Assembly (NCBI GenBank): GCA_023228325.1
Contig: JALOBK010000001.1
Span: 1,527,549-1,591,548 of the forward strand
DNA: 64,000 nt
Direction: 5' to 3'
Source: a bacterium
GTDB taxonomy: Bacteria > Auribacterota > UBA6266
Part shown: positions 15,845 to 24,154 of the stretch, in pieces
Numbering within the stretch: position 1 is the stretch's first letter
Layout: every line of letters starts with the position of its first letter
Notes under the pieces: generated by a model
The model's database searches: none
Told to the model about the DNA's origin: nothing
Seen by the model: the letters and a program-made list of their open reading frames with translations, nothing else
Program-made: the position numbers and the translations under genes

Positions 15845-17572
15845 ATGAAAACAGTACCGATAAAAAAGAAGAACAGGCTTGTTGCTTATTTCTGTATGGA
15901 AATGGGTTTTGTGAACGAAATTCCGACTTATAGCGGCGGGCTGGGAATACTTGCGGGGGATACCATTAAGGCTGCGGCCGACCTGGCCGTTCCCATGGTT
16001 GGAGTGACCATGCTTAATCTTAAAGGCTATTTCAGGCAGAAGCTTGATGAATGGGGAAACCAGACAGAGGAAGACCTGTTCTGGCACCCGGAAGAGTTTA
16101 TGAAGCTTCAGAAACCTGTTGTTTCCGTAAAACTTGAAGGAAAAGATATTTTTATAAGGTCATGGGAATATATCATTAAGGGTGTCAGGGGATATCAAAT
16201 ACCGGTATATTTTCTTGATACGGATTTTGATAAGAATGATGAGTATTACAGGACATTGACTCATCATCTTTACGGGGGGGATGACAGGTACCGGCTCCTT
16301 CAGGAAGCGGTTATGGGTATCGGCGGTATTAAAATACTTGAAGAGCTGGGGTATAAAAACATCAGGAAGTACCATATGAATGAAGGGCATGCTGCTCCCC
16401 TTGCCCTGGAGTTGCTCTACAGGACAAGAAAAGATGATATGCCGCCTGAAAAGATTGAAAGTTATGACCTCGAAAAGGTTCAGAGGAAATGTGTGTTTAC
16501 GACACATACTCCTGTCCCTGCCGGCCATGATAAATTCAACATGGACCTTGTAAAAAGTATTTTTAAGGAAACCAATCATGAGAACATTCCGGGAGAGCTT
16601 TTATATGACGGCATGCTCAATATGACCTATCTTGCGCTGAAGTGCAGCGAATTTTATAATGCTGTTTCTAAAAAACACCGCGATATATCCCTTGAAATGT
16701 TTCCCGGCTTTGACATACATGCGATAACCAATGGAGTACATTCTCTTACATGGACGTCGGAGCCTTTTAAGAAGCTTTACGATAAGTATTTGCCGGATTG
16801 GAAGTTAGATCCTTTTACATACTTAAGGGAGGCGTTTGAATTTCCTTCCGAAGAACTCTGGAGCGCGCATATGGAGGCAAAAAAAGAGTTCCTGGATTAT
16901 GTTAACAAAAAAAATAATTCAAAAATGAAACCCGAAGTTTTTACTATCGGGTTTGCGCGCCGGGCAACGGGTTATAAGCGGGCGGATTTAATATTGTCGG
17001 ATTCGCGGCGGCTTGTTGAAATAGCTGAAAAAGCGGGACCTATTCAGATCGTTTTTTCCGGAAAGGCGCATCCTAAAGACCAGACAGGTAAGGATAATAT
17101 CAAAAGGATCTTTGAAGTAAAAAAACAGATGAAAGACCGGGTTTCCATTGAATATCTTGAAAACTATGATATAAAAATCGGAGGTTTGATCACTTCGGGT
17201 GTTGACCTCTGGCTGAATAATCCCGTTCGGCCTCTCGAAGCTTCAGGGACAAGCGGTATGAAGGCGTCTCACAATGGGATACCTAACCTGAGTGTGCTGG
17301 ACGGGTGGTGGATAGAAGGGCATATCGAAAACCTGACCGGTTGGTCTATCGGGCCCAGGGATCACAGAATATTGAAAGAACAGTATCATCCCGAAAAAGA
17401 TGTTTTTGACCTTTATAATAAGCTTGAATATGTGATAATCCCGCTGTTTTATGACAACCGCGGCCAGTGGATACGCATGATGAAGGCGTCTATAGCGATT
17501 AACGCGTCTTTCTTCAACACTTACAGGATGCTGCAGCAGTATGTAAGCAAAGCGTATTTCCATCACCTGTAA
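15845..17572 (+). CDS. glgP: Alpha-glucan phosphorylase, short GT35 form
   Basis: 575 residues, much shorter than the roughly 800 of Escherichia coli GlgP and in line with the compact bacterial/archaeal branch of GT35. It cleaves glycogen or maltodextrin with phosphate to glucose 1-phosphate. The pyridoxal phosphate lysine is K473 in EASGTSGMKASHNG; the N-terminal block YFCMEMGF..EIPTYSGGLG and the HMNEGHAA motif are typical. ITNGVHSLTW and GFARRATGYKR supply sugar and phosphate contacts. The start has GGAGG eight bases ahead. With the GH94 enzyme it gives the cell two phosphorolytic routes to sugar phosphates. Confidence 0.92.
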   Translation: MKTVPIKKKNRLVAYFCMEMGFVNEIPTYSGGLGILAGDTIKAAADLAVPMVGVTMLNLKGYFRQKLDEWGNQTEEDLFWHPEEFMKLQKPVVSVKLEGKDIFIRSWEYIIKGVRGYQIPVYFLDTDFDKNDEYYRTLTHHLYGGDDRYRLLQEAVMGIGGIKILEELGYKNIRKYHMNEGHAAPLALELLYRTRKDDMPPEKIESYDLEKVQRKCVFTTHTPVPAGHDKFNMDLVKSIFKETNHENIPGELLYDGMLNMTYLALKCSEFYNAVSKKHRDISLEMFPGFDIHAITNGVHSLTWTSEPFKKLYDKYLPDWKLDPFTYLREAFEFPSEELWSAHMEAKKEFLDYVNKKNNSKMKPEVFTIGFARRATGYKRADLILSDSRRLVEIAEKAGPIQIVFSGKAHPKDQTGKDNIKRIFEVKKQMKDRVSIEYLENYDIKIGGLITSGVDLWLNNPVRPLEASGTSGMKASHNGIPNLSVLDGWWIEGHIENLTGWSIGPRDHRILKEQYHPEKDVFDLYNKLEYVIIPLFYDNRGQWIRMMKASIAINASFFNTYRMLQQYVSKAYFHHL

Positions 17573-17593
17573 AACAGCGGCGGGATAAAATCT

Positions 17594-18460
17594 TTATTTT
17601 TGTGAAAGGTTGTTCCAGATTTTCCGTGTAGCTTCCGATTTATTGAATGTGTAGAAGTGTATGCCCGGAGCGCCTTGCGCAAGCAGTTCGCTGCATTGTT
17701 TTGTGGCGTAGTCGACCCCGAAATTTTTTATTGAGGCCGGATCATCCTTGAATTTTTCCAGTTTGGCTTTTACATCTTCGTGTATGCTGCACCCGCACAT
17801 CTTTTGTATTTTTGATATCTGGTTGTATCCTGTTATGGGCATAATGCCCGGTATAACAGCGTTTTTAATGCCTTTCCTTCTGATTTTTTCAACGAAAGAA
17901 TAATAATATTCGTTATGGAAAAAAAGCTGGGTAATTATAAATTCCGCCCCGGCATTGATTTTTTCTTTAAGATGGTTGATGTCAGTATCTATGTCCCGGC
18001 AATCTTTATGGCATTCCGGATAACCGGCTACTCCGATACAGAAGCCGTCAAGCTTCTTTATAAAGCTTACAAGGTCGGCGGCATACAGGAAATCATTTTT
18101 TACTTTGCTCATTTCGGGATAATCTTCCGGGATATCGCCCCGCAGAGCCAGAATATTTGAAATATTGAGTTTTTTCAGTTTTGACACGATTGAAGAAATC
18201 TCTTCGGCGCCGGAACCTATGCATGTCAGGTGGGCCATTATTTCGCATTTCAGGCTTTTCTTGATTTTTTCTATCAATTCAAGGGTCTTTTTTCTTGTGC
18301 TTCCCATTGCGCCGTAGGTTATGGAGATAAAAGCCGGGCCGATTTTTTCAAGCTCGGATATTGTCTTGTAAAGAGATATCAATCCCTCCCCGGTTTTGGG
18401 CGGGAAGAATTCAAAGGAAAATGATGGGTTCGTCTTTTTTAATATTTCCGTGATTTTCAT
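17594..18460 (-). CDS. metF: 5,10-methylenetetrahydrofolate reductase
   Basis: 288 residues, standard MetF size. It reduces methylene-THF to methyl-THF for methionine synthesis or, in acetogens, for the methyl branch. Visible family blocks are SFEFFPPKTGEGL, FISITYGAMGSTR, LALRGDIPEDY (FAD/folate site), GVAGYPECHKDCRD and ITQLFFHNEYYY. The C-terminal GIHFYTFNKSEAT closes the barrel. No MetV-like partner or methyltransferase gene is adjacent, so a biosynthetic role is the simpler reading. It is convergent with the phosphorylase gene, 21 bp apart. Confidence 0.95.
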   Translation of the reverse strand: MKITEILKKTNPSFSFEFFPPKTGEGLISLYKTISELEKIGPAFISITYGAMGSTRKKTLELIEKIKKSLKCEIMAHLTCIGSGAEEISSIVSKLKKLNISNILALRGDIPEDYPEMSKVKNDFLYAADLVSFIKKLDGFCIGVAGYPECHKDCRDIDTDINHLKEKINAGAEFIITQLFFHNEYYYSFVEKIRRKGIKNAVIPGIMPITGYNQISKIQKMCGCSIHEDVKAKLEKFKDDPASIKNFGVDYATKQCSELLAQGAPGIHFYTFNKSEATRKIWNNLSQK

Positions 18461-18491
18461 AGCGTGCCTTATACAGCTTTAAGTTTCATAT

Positions 18492-18520
18492 ATATTATTA
18501 AAGTGTATAAAATTTTACAA
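18492..18520 (-). promoter_or_regulatory. Predicted promoter of metF
   Basis: Minus-strand TTGTAA (18515-18520) and TAATAT (18492-18497) with 17 bp spacing. Confidence 0.4.
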
Positions 18521-18545
18521 AGCAAAATATGAAAAAATTATAGCA

Positions 18546-18575
18546 TTGAAAACTTTTGTGATAGTATGATATAAA
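18546..18575 (+). promoter_or_regulatory. Predicted promoter of the Na/Pi transporter-kinase operon
   Basis: TTGAAA (18546-18551) and TATAAA (18570-18575) with 18 bp spacing, about 38 bp upstream of the first ATG. Confidence 0.5.
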
Positions 18576-18613
18576 TTCGGCAATTTAAACCGGAAATCGA
18601 AAGGGATTAAAGG

Positions 18614-19756
18614 ATGAACCGCATCATCGGGAAATTATTCAGATCTGAATCAAACGCGCATAGTTTTATTAAAGCCGTAATCGCTGTTTTTCTGGTTTAC
18701 TTGTTTCTGGTCAGTATAAAAATGATGGGTTCGTCATTTAAAATGTTCGGCAGAAATTTTGCCGAAATGCTGATAAATTCGACATCCAACAGGTTTATAG
18801 GCCTTTTTATAGGTATACTTGCAACCAGTATCATACAGTCTTCCTCTACCGTTACGTCTATTGTGGTGGGCCTGGTCGGAGGAGGGATGCTTACCGTCAC
18901 AAATGCAATACCGATAGTGATGGGAGCCAATATAGGGACAAGCGTTACAAACACACTCGTCTCGCTAGGGCATATTACAAGGAAAGAGGAATTTGAAAGG
19001 GCATTCCACGGGGCAATCCTGCACGATCATTTCAATGTCCTTACCGTGATGATACTTTTTCCCCTTGAGATGGCTACGGGTTTCCTGCAGAAATCGGCAG
19101 GTTTCTGCGCGAAGTATGTTATGGACATAAAATTCATAAGCGGAGAAGGCTTGTTTTCGAAGGTAATAGGAGCGCCCGTAAATATCCTGAAGGAATATAT
19201 TACGAACGGCTTGTGCGTTAGTGATGTGGCGGCGGGCATAATAATGATTTCGATATCGTTTGTTATTTTATTTATTTCTTTGACTCTTATAGTGAAAGTA
19301 ATGAGATCCATGATGCTTTCCAGAGTGGAAGCTTTTTTCGACAGGTATGTTTTCCGGCACGGGATGTTAAGCTTGCTTCTGGGGCTGGTCCTTACATCTT
19401 TTGTTCAGAGCAGTTCAGTTACCACGTCGCTTGTAGTGCCTATAATGGGCGCGGGTATACTGACGCCTGCGCAGGTATTCCCGTATATGATGGGGGCTAA
19501 TATAGGGACGACGGTAACGGCTATGCTTGCCGCTTTGGCAACTGCAAGCCAGCCGGCCATTGTCGTCGCGTTTGTCCATCTGATGTTCAACTCATTTGGC
19601 GTGATGATATGGTATCCTCTTAAAAAAGTCCCTTTGAAGATTTCTGATTGGGTATCGACATATTGTATAACCAAAAGAAGGAATGCGGTAATTTACATTT
19701 TAACGGTGTTTTTTGTCCTGCCCGCGCTTCTTATATTTTTAAGCAGGCTTTTTTGA
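18614..19756 (+). CDS. Na+/phosphate cotransporter (NptA/PF02690 family)
   Basis: 380 residues with about nine membrane segments arranged as an inverted repeat. Each half carries the family QSSS signature: TSIIQSSSTVTSIVVGLVGG (about 76-95) and TSFVQSSSVTTSLVVPIMG (about 263-281), each followed by GANIGT. These motifs form the substrate and sodium site. The family imports phosphate in animals, while bacterial members are often paired with PhoU-like proteins, as here. The PhoU-domain gene follows after 26 bp. It may control cytoplasmic phosphate in either direction. Confidence 0.92.
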   Translation: MNRIIGKLFRSESNAHSFIKAVIAVFLVYLFLVSIKMMGSSFKMFGRNFAEMLINSTSNRFIGLFIGILATSIIQSSSTVTSIVVGLVGGGMLTVTNAIPIVMGANIGTSVTNTLVSLGHITRKEEFERAFHGAILHDHFNVLTVMILFPLEMATGFLQKSAGFCAKYVMDIKFISGEGLFSKVIGAPVNILKEYITNGLCVSDVAAGIIMISISFVILFISLTLIVKVMRSMMLSRVEAFFDRYVFRHGMLSLLLGLVLTSFVQSSSVTTSLVVPIMGAGILTPAQVFPYMMGANIGTTVTAMLAALATASQPAIVVAFVHLMFNSFGVMIWYPLKKVPLKISDWVSTYCITKRRNAVIYILTVFFVLPALLIFLSRLF

Positions 19757-19782
19757 TATAATAAGAGAAAGGAGCTGGAAGA

Positions 19783-20475
19783 ATGTTTAAAAGGATAATA
19801 AATATATGGAGGAATAAAAGGCCTCTTCAAAGTATGATGTCTGAATTTGAATCTATGCTTGTAGATGCGGAATGGATGTTTGTCAACGCGAAAGACGTAT
19901 TTACCGCGAGATTACAGCCCGAAATAATCAGGGATGAATTGTATATGAGGGATATAAAGATTAACAAAAATGAGCGTTTGATAAGAAGGCAGATAGTAAC
20001 GCACCTGTCGGTTAACCCCGAAATGGATATTCCTTCCTGCCTTGTGCTTATGAGTATAGTAAAGGATGCCGAGAGGATAGGCGACTATTGCAAAAACATA
20101 TTCCAGGTTGCCGAAAAATTTAAATTCGGTAAACAGGTTTTTAAGGATAAATACTTTGAAGAGATTAATGCCATAGGAGAAGAGATTAAGGTCAATTTCC
20201 AAAGGACGAAAGAGGCCTTTGCCGAGGAAAATGAAGAAAAAGCGCTTAAATCCATAGGCGCTTCGATTCAGATAGGCAAGAAATGCGATGCTATAATAAA
20301 TTCTATTCTGGATGACAGGCTAAATTGCAATAAAGGGGTGGTATATGCTCTGATAGCGAGGTATTTCAAAAGAGTGGACGGGCATTTATCCAATATTTCG
20401 ACTTCCGTTGTAAGCCCGATCGAGAACCTTGATTTTTCGAGGAAAATCCAGAATAAGATATCAGAAGAGAATTAA
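19783..20475 (+). CDS. PhoU-domain protein
   Basis: 230 residues, all helical, with the two three-helix PhoU-like units. DIKINKNERLIRRQIVTHL and SIVKDAERIGDYCKNIFQVA carry the usual D/E-xx-N/R metal-binding pattern, and a second copy is recognisable in YFKRVDGHLSNISTSVV. PhoU-like proteins control phosphate transporters and kinases. Because it directly follows a Na/Pi cotransporter and no Pst genes are in view, its partner is most likely that transporter. Eight bases separate it from psd. Confidence 0.85.
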   Translation: MFKRIINIWRNKRPLQSMMSEFESMLVDAEWMFVNAKDVFTARLQPEIIRDELYMRDIKINKNERLIRRQIVTHLSVNPEMDIPSCLVLMSIVKDAERIGDYCKNIFQVAEKFKFGKQVFKDKYFEEINAIGEEIKVNFQRTKEAFAEENEEKALKSIGASIQIGKKCDAIINSILDDRLNCNKGVVYALIARYFKRVDGHLSNISTSVVSPIENLDFSRKIQNKISEEN

Positions 20476-20483
20476 TTCATAAA

Positions 20484-21116
20484 ATGAAAATTCCTTTGGC
20501 TAGAGAAGGCTATTTCCATATTTTAATTTCACTGTTCGCTTTTGTATTATTCGTAACCCTGCGGTATTATACGGCGGGTTTTATCCTTCTTTTTGCTTCT
20601 TTGTTTCTGGTATGTTTTTTCAGGCAGCCCCAAAGGCGGATTGTTTATAAGAGAGGAATGGTGCTATCTCCCGCCGACGGCAGGGTTGTTCAGATAAAAC
20701 GTGTTGTCCCCGGCGCGTTCTTTGATAAGGAAGTTACAAGAGTCAGTATTTTTATGTCGGTGTTTAATGTGCATGTGAACCTTGCCCCCATAGGAGGCAA
20801 AATCGTTTTTATGGAGCATTCGAAAGGGAAGTATTTAAATGCCGTTAACCCGAAAGCCTCGGAACTGAATGAAGCATGCGCCATAGGCTTTGAGTCTGAA
20901 GGAGAGCGTGTTTTAATTAAGCAGCTGGCCGGTTTGATAGCAAGACGCATAAAAAATCGCGTAAAAGTTTCCGAAATTGTGAATGCCGGTGATAAAATAG
21001 GAATAATAATGTTCGGTTCAAGAGTTGATGTTTTTATGGATGAGAGTTTCAGTTTGAAAGTCGATCTGGGCCAGAAGGTTAAGGCAGGGCTGACGCTGAT
21101 AGGGGAGAAAACTTGA
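20484..21116 (+). CDS. psd: Phosphatidylserine decarboxylase, short form
   Basis: 210 residues, the compact Psd type of many non-enteric bacteria. It is a pyruvoyl enzyme that converts phosphatidylserine to phosphatidylethanolamine. The self-cleavage site is the Gly-Ser of FGSRVDVF near residue 185; the Ser becomes the pyruvoyl group of the small chain. SPADGRV, SIFMSVFNVHVN and the PIGG segment are conserved family blocks. An N-terminal membrane segment lies at about 10-45. The gene ends inside the TTG start of pssA (four-base overlap), so the two steps of the pathway are translationally linked. Confidence 0.93.
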   Translation: MKIPLAREGYFHILISLFAFVLFVTLRYYTAGFILLFASLFLVCFFRQPQRRIVYKRGMVLSPADGRVVQIKRVVPGAFFDKEVTRVSIFMSVFNVHVNLAPIGGKIVFMEHSKGKYLNAVNPKASELNEACAIGFESEGERVLIKQLAGLIARRIKNRVKVSEIVNAGDKIGIIMFGSRVDVFMDESFSLKVDLGQKVKAGLTLIGEKT

Positions 21117-21877
21117 AAAGGATTTATATATTACCCAACCTGGTTACAACCGCCAATTTCCTGTGCGGCATTATAGCTCTCATGTGTATTTACAACGGGA
21201 ATCTCAAACAGGCCGCTATGCTTGTTTTTCTTGCTATGGTATTTGATTTTTTTGACGGTTCCATTGCCAGAATCCAGGGATCCTACAGTAACTTCGGCAT
21301 GGAATACGATTCGCTCGCCGATCTTGTATCATTCGGGATAGCGCCTGTATTCATAGTCTATGCGATGGCCTTGTCTAGAATGGGAAGGACGGGTATGGGC
21401 ATATCCTTCCTTTATTGTACTTGCGCCGCGCTGCGTCTTGCCCGTTTTAACACTCAGATTTCATCAAGCCTTTCCGAGAAAAAGTCGTTTCGCGGTCTGC
21501 CTACACCGGCCGCCGCGGGCCTTATAGCAATGATGTTTATAACGGTTGAAAAGTATAGAATCCCATATGATTCATGGATGGTCATTTTTACTTTTCCCCC
21601 GGTTCTGGTTCTTCTTTCTTACCTGATGGTGAGCAATATCAGGTATCCCACCCTTTATGATTTTAACGTTTTCAGGCAGAAAAACTTTCTATATCTCGTC
21701 CTGATAGTAATCTGTATCGGGGTTGTATTATTGAATATAGAAATTTCTCTTCTGTTCCTGTTCATGTTTTATGCGCTGGCCGGGCCTTTGAGCAATGCGA
21801 AACCGGCGCGCAAATGGTTTTATGGTGTTAAAGATAAGAATTTACCTGCCGGTAAGGAAAGGGTAAAAGATGATTGA
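21113..21877 (+). CDS. pssA: CDP-diacylglycerol-serine O-phosphatidyltransferase
   Basis: 254 residues with six to eight membrane segments. It makes phosphatidylserine from CDP-diacylglycerol and serine. The CDP-alcohol phosphotransferase motif is intact: D..DG..AR..G...D...D in DFFDGSIARIQ followed by GMEYDSLAD. The start is a TTG overlapping the psd stop by 4 bp; NLVTTANFLCG immediately after matches the usual PssA N-terminus, which supports this start. The reading frame ends 8 bp inside the next gene. Confidence 0.93.
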   Translation: MKRIYILPNLVTTANFLCGIIALMCIYNGNLKQAAMLVFLAMVFDFFDGSIARIQGSYSNFGMEYDSLADLVSFGIAPVFIVYAMALSRMGRTGMGISFLYCTCAALRLARFNTQISSSLSEKKSFRGLPTPAAAGLIAMMFITVEKYRIPYDSWMVIFTFPPVLVLLSYLMVSNIRYPTLYDFNVFRQKNFLYLVLIVICIGVVLLNIEISLLFLFMFYALAGPLSNAKPARKWFYGVKDKNLPAGKERVKDD

Positions 21878-22136
21878 TAAAAAATGGGTTCGGGAACTGG
21901 ATGGCATGGTTGCGAGAATACGCGGACATGCGCATAACATCAATAACCTGATGACAGTTGTATTCGGAAGAGTTGAATTGCTTCTTTACAGAAGCGACCT
22001 GGAAAAAAAGGCAAGGGATGATTTGAAGTCCGTGCAGGAAAACGCGCAGAAGGCTATGCAGATGCTGAAGGAGATATCAAGAGAGTCGAAAGACATGCAG
22101 TTAAAATTGAAAAGTGATTCGGAAGACACCAAATAA
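21870..22136 (+). CDS. Free-standing HisKA-like (H-box) helical protein, no ATPase domain
   Basis: 88 residues, almost entirely helical and charged. The segment HAHNINNLMTVVFGRVELLL resembles the phospho-acceptor helix of hybrid histidine kinases, usually AHDFNNLLTVILGxxELL. H22 would be the phosphorylated residue, but the acidic residue that normally follows it is Asn here. A second helix (LEKKARDDLKSVQENAQKAM) matches the other half of a dimerisation hairpin. No HATPase or receiver domain is encoded in the same gene or nearby. It overlaps pssA by 8 bp and directly abuts the Ser/Thr kinase gene, so a partnership with that kinase is likely. The function is inferred only from the motif. Confidence 0.55.
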   Translation: MIDKKWVRELDGMVARIRGHAHNINNLMTVVFGRVELLLYRSDLEKKARDDLKSVQENAQKAMQMLKEISRESKDMQLKLKSDSEDTK

Positions 22137-22949
22137 ATGGAATTCAGGAAATACCATATAGTAAAAAAAATCGGACACGGAACATTTTCTGAAGTTTATG
22201 AGGTTAAAGAGCGTGAAACGGGGGAACATTTTGCGTTAAAGCTGTTCAGCCCGATGTCGAATTCAGGCGCTAATGCAAAGAACAAATTTCTTTACGGGGC
22301 GAAAGTAGCGCAAAAGATTAAAGGCGAAAATATTGTCAAAGTCCTTGATATATGCTCAGAGGGCGATTCTGTTTTTTATGTCATGGAACTTATTGACGGC
22401 GGCCGGTTAAGAGATGCTATTGCGGACAAGTCTTTAAAAAATATTAAATTGCTGCTGGATATCATGGTGTCCGTCGCCTATGGTGTTAATGCGATTCACA
22501 AAGCTGGTTTTATTCACCGGGATATGAAACCGGAGAATATCCTTCTGACACAGGAAAAGAAGGTGAAGATAATTGATTTCGGGTTGGCTGTTCCCAAAAA
22601 GAATTTTTTTTGGAATAATTTCAATGTATCAGGCAGCCCGTCTTACATTTCTCCCGACCAGATCCTGAACAAAAGAGTTGATGAGAGGTGTGACATATAT
22701 TCTATCGGCATTATTTTTTATGAAATGGTTGCGGGTAATGTGCCTTTTACGGGCAGTTCAAAGGAAGAAGTTTACAGGCTTCACCTTAATCCCAGGTCTT
22801 TGCCTAAACCATTATCCCGGCCAAACGGCAGGAATATTGATAAGCTTGAAAATATAATTTTAAAATGTCTTGATAAAGATAAAAGTAAAAGGTATCCCAG
22901 CGCGGGGTTTGTGATAAGGGATTTGAACTACGTTAAAAGTTTGTATTAA
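22137..22949 (+). CDS. Hanks-type serine/threonine protein kinase
   Basis: 270 residues, essentially only the kinase domain. Visible are the Gly-rich loop GHGTFSEV (13-20), the ATP-anchoring K35 (FALKLF), the catalytic loop HRDMKPEN (D129) and DFG at 147-149, followed by SPSYISPDQ in place of the usual APE-type region. The substrate-binding lobe YSIGIIFYEMVAGNVPF is complete. No membrane segment or PASTA repeats, so it is soluble. It starts at the base after the stop of the HisKA-like gene. It may phosphorylate operon partners; nothing in the sequence names the target. Confidence 0.92.
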   Translation: MEFRKYHIVKKIGHGTFSEVYEVKERETGEHFALKLFSPMSNSGANAKNKFLYGAKVAQKIKGENIVKVLDICSEGDSVFYVMELIDGGRLRDAIADKSLKNIKLLLDIMVSVAYGVNAIHKAGFIHRDMKPENILLTQEKKVKIIDFGLAVPKKNFFWNNFNVSGSPSYISPDQILNKRVDERCDIYSIGIIFYEMVAGNVPFTGSSKEEVYRLHLNPRSLPKPLSRPNGRNIDKLENIILKCLDKDKSKRYPSAGFVIRDLNYVKSLY

Positions 22950-22954
22950 GGGTC

Positions 22955-22976
22955 TAAAACAGGATGAGCTGTTTTA
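22955..22976 (+). terminator. Possible terminator hairpin after the kinase gene
   Basis: TAAAACAG (22955-22962), a six-base loop and CTGTTTTA (22969-22976) form an 8-bp stem. No T-run follows beyond the arm, so strength is doubtful. Confidence 0.35.
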
Positions 22977-23025
22977 AGCTGGTAAATTGGTTATCTGATA
23001 ATTTATTATATGCGGAGGAATTAAA

Positions 23026-24135
23026 ATGAAAGCCAAACATTTCTTAATGCTTATTCTTATAGGTTTATTGATAGCGGGTGTTGTAATTGCGCATAAAGCT
23101 GTTTCCATGAAGATGGCAAACACCTCTTTTGAAGCAGGCCGGGAAATGTATTCGGCCGGTGATTATATCGCTGCTTCGGAGAAATTCCAGAGGGCCTACT
23201 CATCGCAGAAGGAAACCAATTTAGGCCGTGACAGCCTTATATATTATGCAAGGTGCCTGACAAAACTTAATAAACCCGAAGCCTTTGACGCATGGGAAAA
23301 AGTGGGACAATTAGGAAATATAGAGGACAGGAAAGCCGAAGTTCTTTATAACCTCGGTCTTTTTGCGTTTGAGAGCGGGGACCTTAATGCGGCGGAAAAT
23401 TATTTTTCCGAAGTTCTGCGGAAATACAGTTCGGATGTTTTTGCCGGGTCAAGCAGTTATTTTATGGGGCTTATAGAACTCAAACAGGGCTATCCTGCCG
23501 CCGCGAAGGAAAGATTTGTCGATGTTGTAAGAAATTACCCGAATTCGGATTTTGCCGAAAGCGCCCAGGAAAAATTCGGGGATGCCAATATACTGATTCT
23601 CTTTTCCGAAAAGGAGAATCCTTTCGCTGAAAATTATATTGTCGAGAATGGCGATTCCCTTTCCAGGATAGCGAACAGGTATAATACAACGATTGATTTG
23701 ATAAAGAATATTAACAAACTGGACACCGGACTTATAAGGGCAGGACAAAGCTTAAAGGTCCCCAAAGTTACATTTTCAATTTCGATTGATAAATCCCAGA
23801 ACAAGCTTATGTTGTTGGCGGACAGCAAAATGTTTAAGATTTATACGGTAGGTACAGGCGTGGAAAATTCGACTCCGACGGGCAAGTTTAATATAATCAA
23901 TAAAATTGAAAATCCGCCGTGGAAAGGCATCCCTCCCGAAGACCCGAGAAATATTTTGGGGAGCAGGTGGATGGGGTTTAATGAACCTTATAAAAGTTAC
24001 GGGATACACGGGACAACAGAACCCGAGACCATAGGATATCAGAGCAGCGCGGGTTGTGTCAGGATGTATAATCACGATGTTGAAGAGATATTTAAAATAA
24101 TACCTGTAGGGACAGAAGTAACGATTGTCGATTAA
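23026..24135 (+). CDS. Membrane-anchored L,D-transpeptidase with TPR and LysM domains
   Basis: 369 residues. An N-terminal anchor or signal (6-22) is followed by TPR-like repeats (about 33-185), a LysM peptidoglycan-binding domain (203-246, NYIVENGDSLSRIANRYNTT) and a YkuD catalytic domain (about 250-369). The active site is complete: H328 in IHGT and C344 in SSAGCVRM. The family makes 3-3 crosslinks in peptidoglycan or attaches proteins to it. TPR-LysM-YkuD order is less common than LysM-YkuD and suggests assembly with other envelope proteins. The next gene, accA, starts after 19 bp. Confidence 0.9.
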   Translation: MKAKHFLMLILIGLLIAGVVIAHKAVSMKMANTSFEAGREMYSAGDYIAASEKFQRAYSSQKETNLGRDSLIYYARCLTKLNKPEAFDAWEKVGQLGNIEDRKAEVLYNLGLFAFESGDLNAAENYFSEVLRKYSSDVFAGSSSYFMGLIELKQGYPAAAKERFVDVVRNYPNSDFAESAQEKFGDANILILFSEKENPFAENYIVENGDSLSRIANRYNTTIDLIKNINKLDTGLIRAGQSLKVPKVTFSISIDKSQNKLMLLADSKMFKIYTVGTGVENSTPTGKFNIINKIENPPWKGIPPEDPRNILGSRWMGFNEPYKSYGIHGTTEPETIGYQSSAGCVRMYNHDVEEIFKIIPVGTEVTIVD

Positions 24136-24154
24136 ATGGACCAGTGGAGATACT

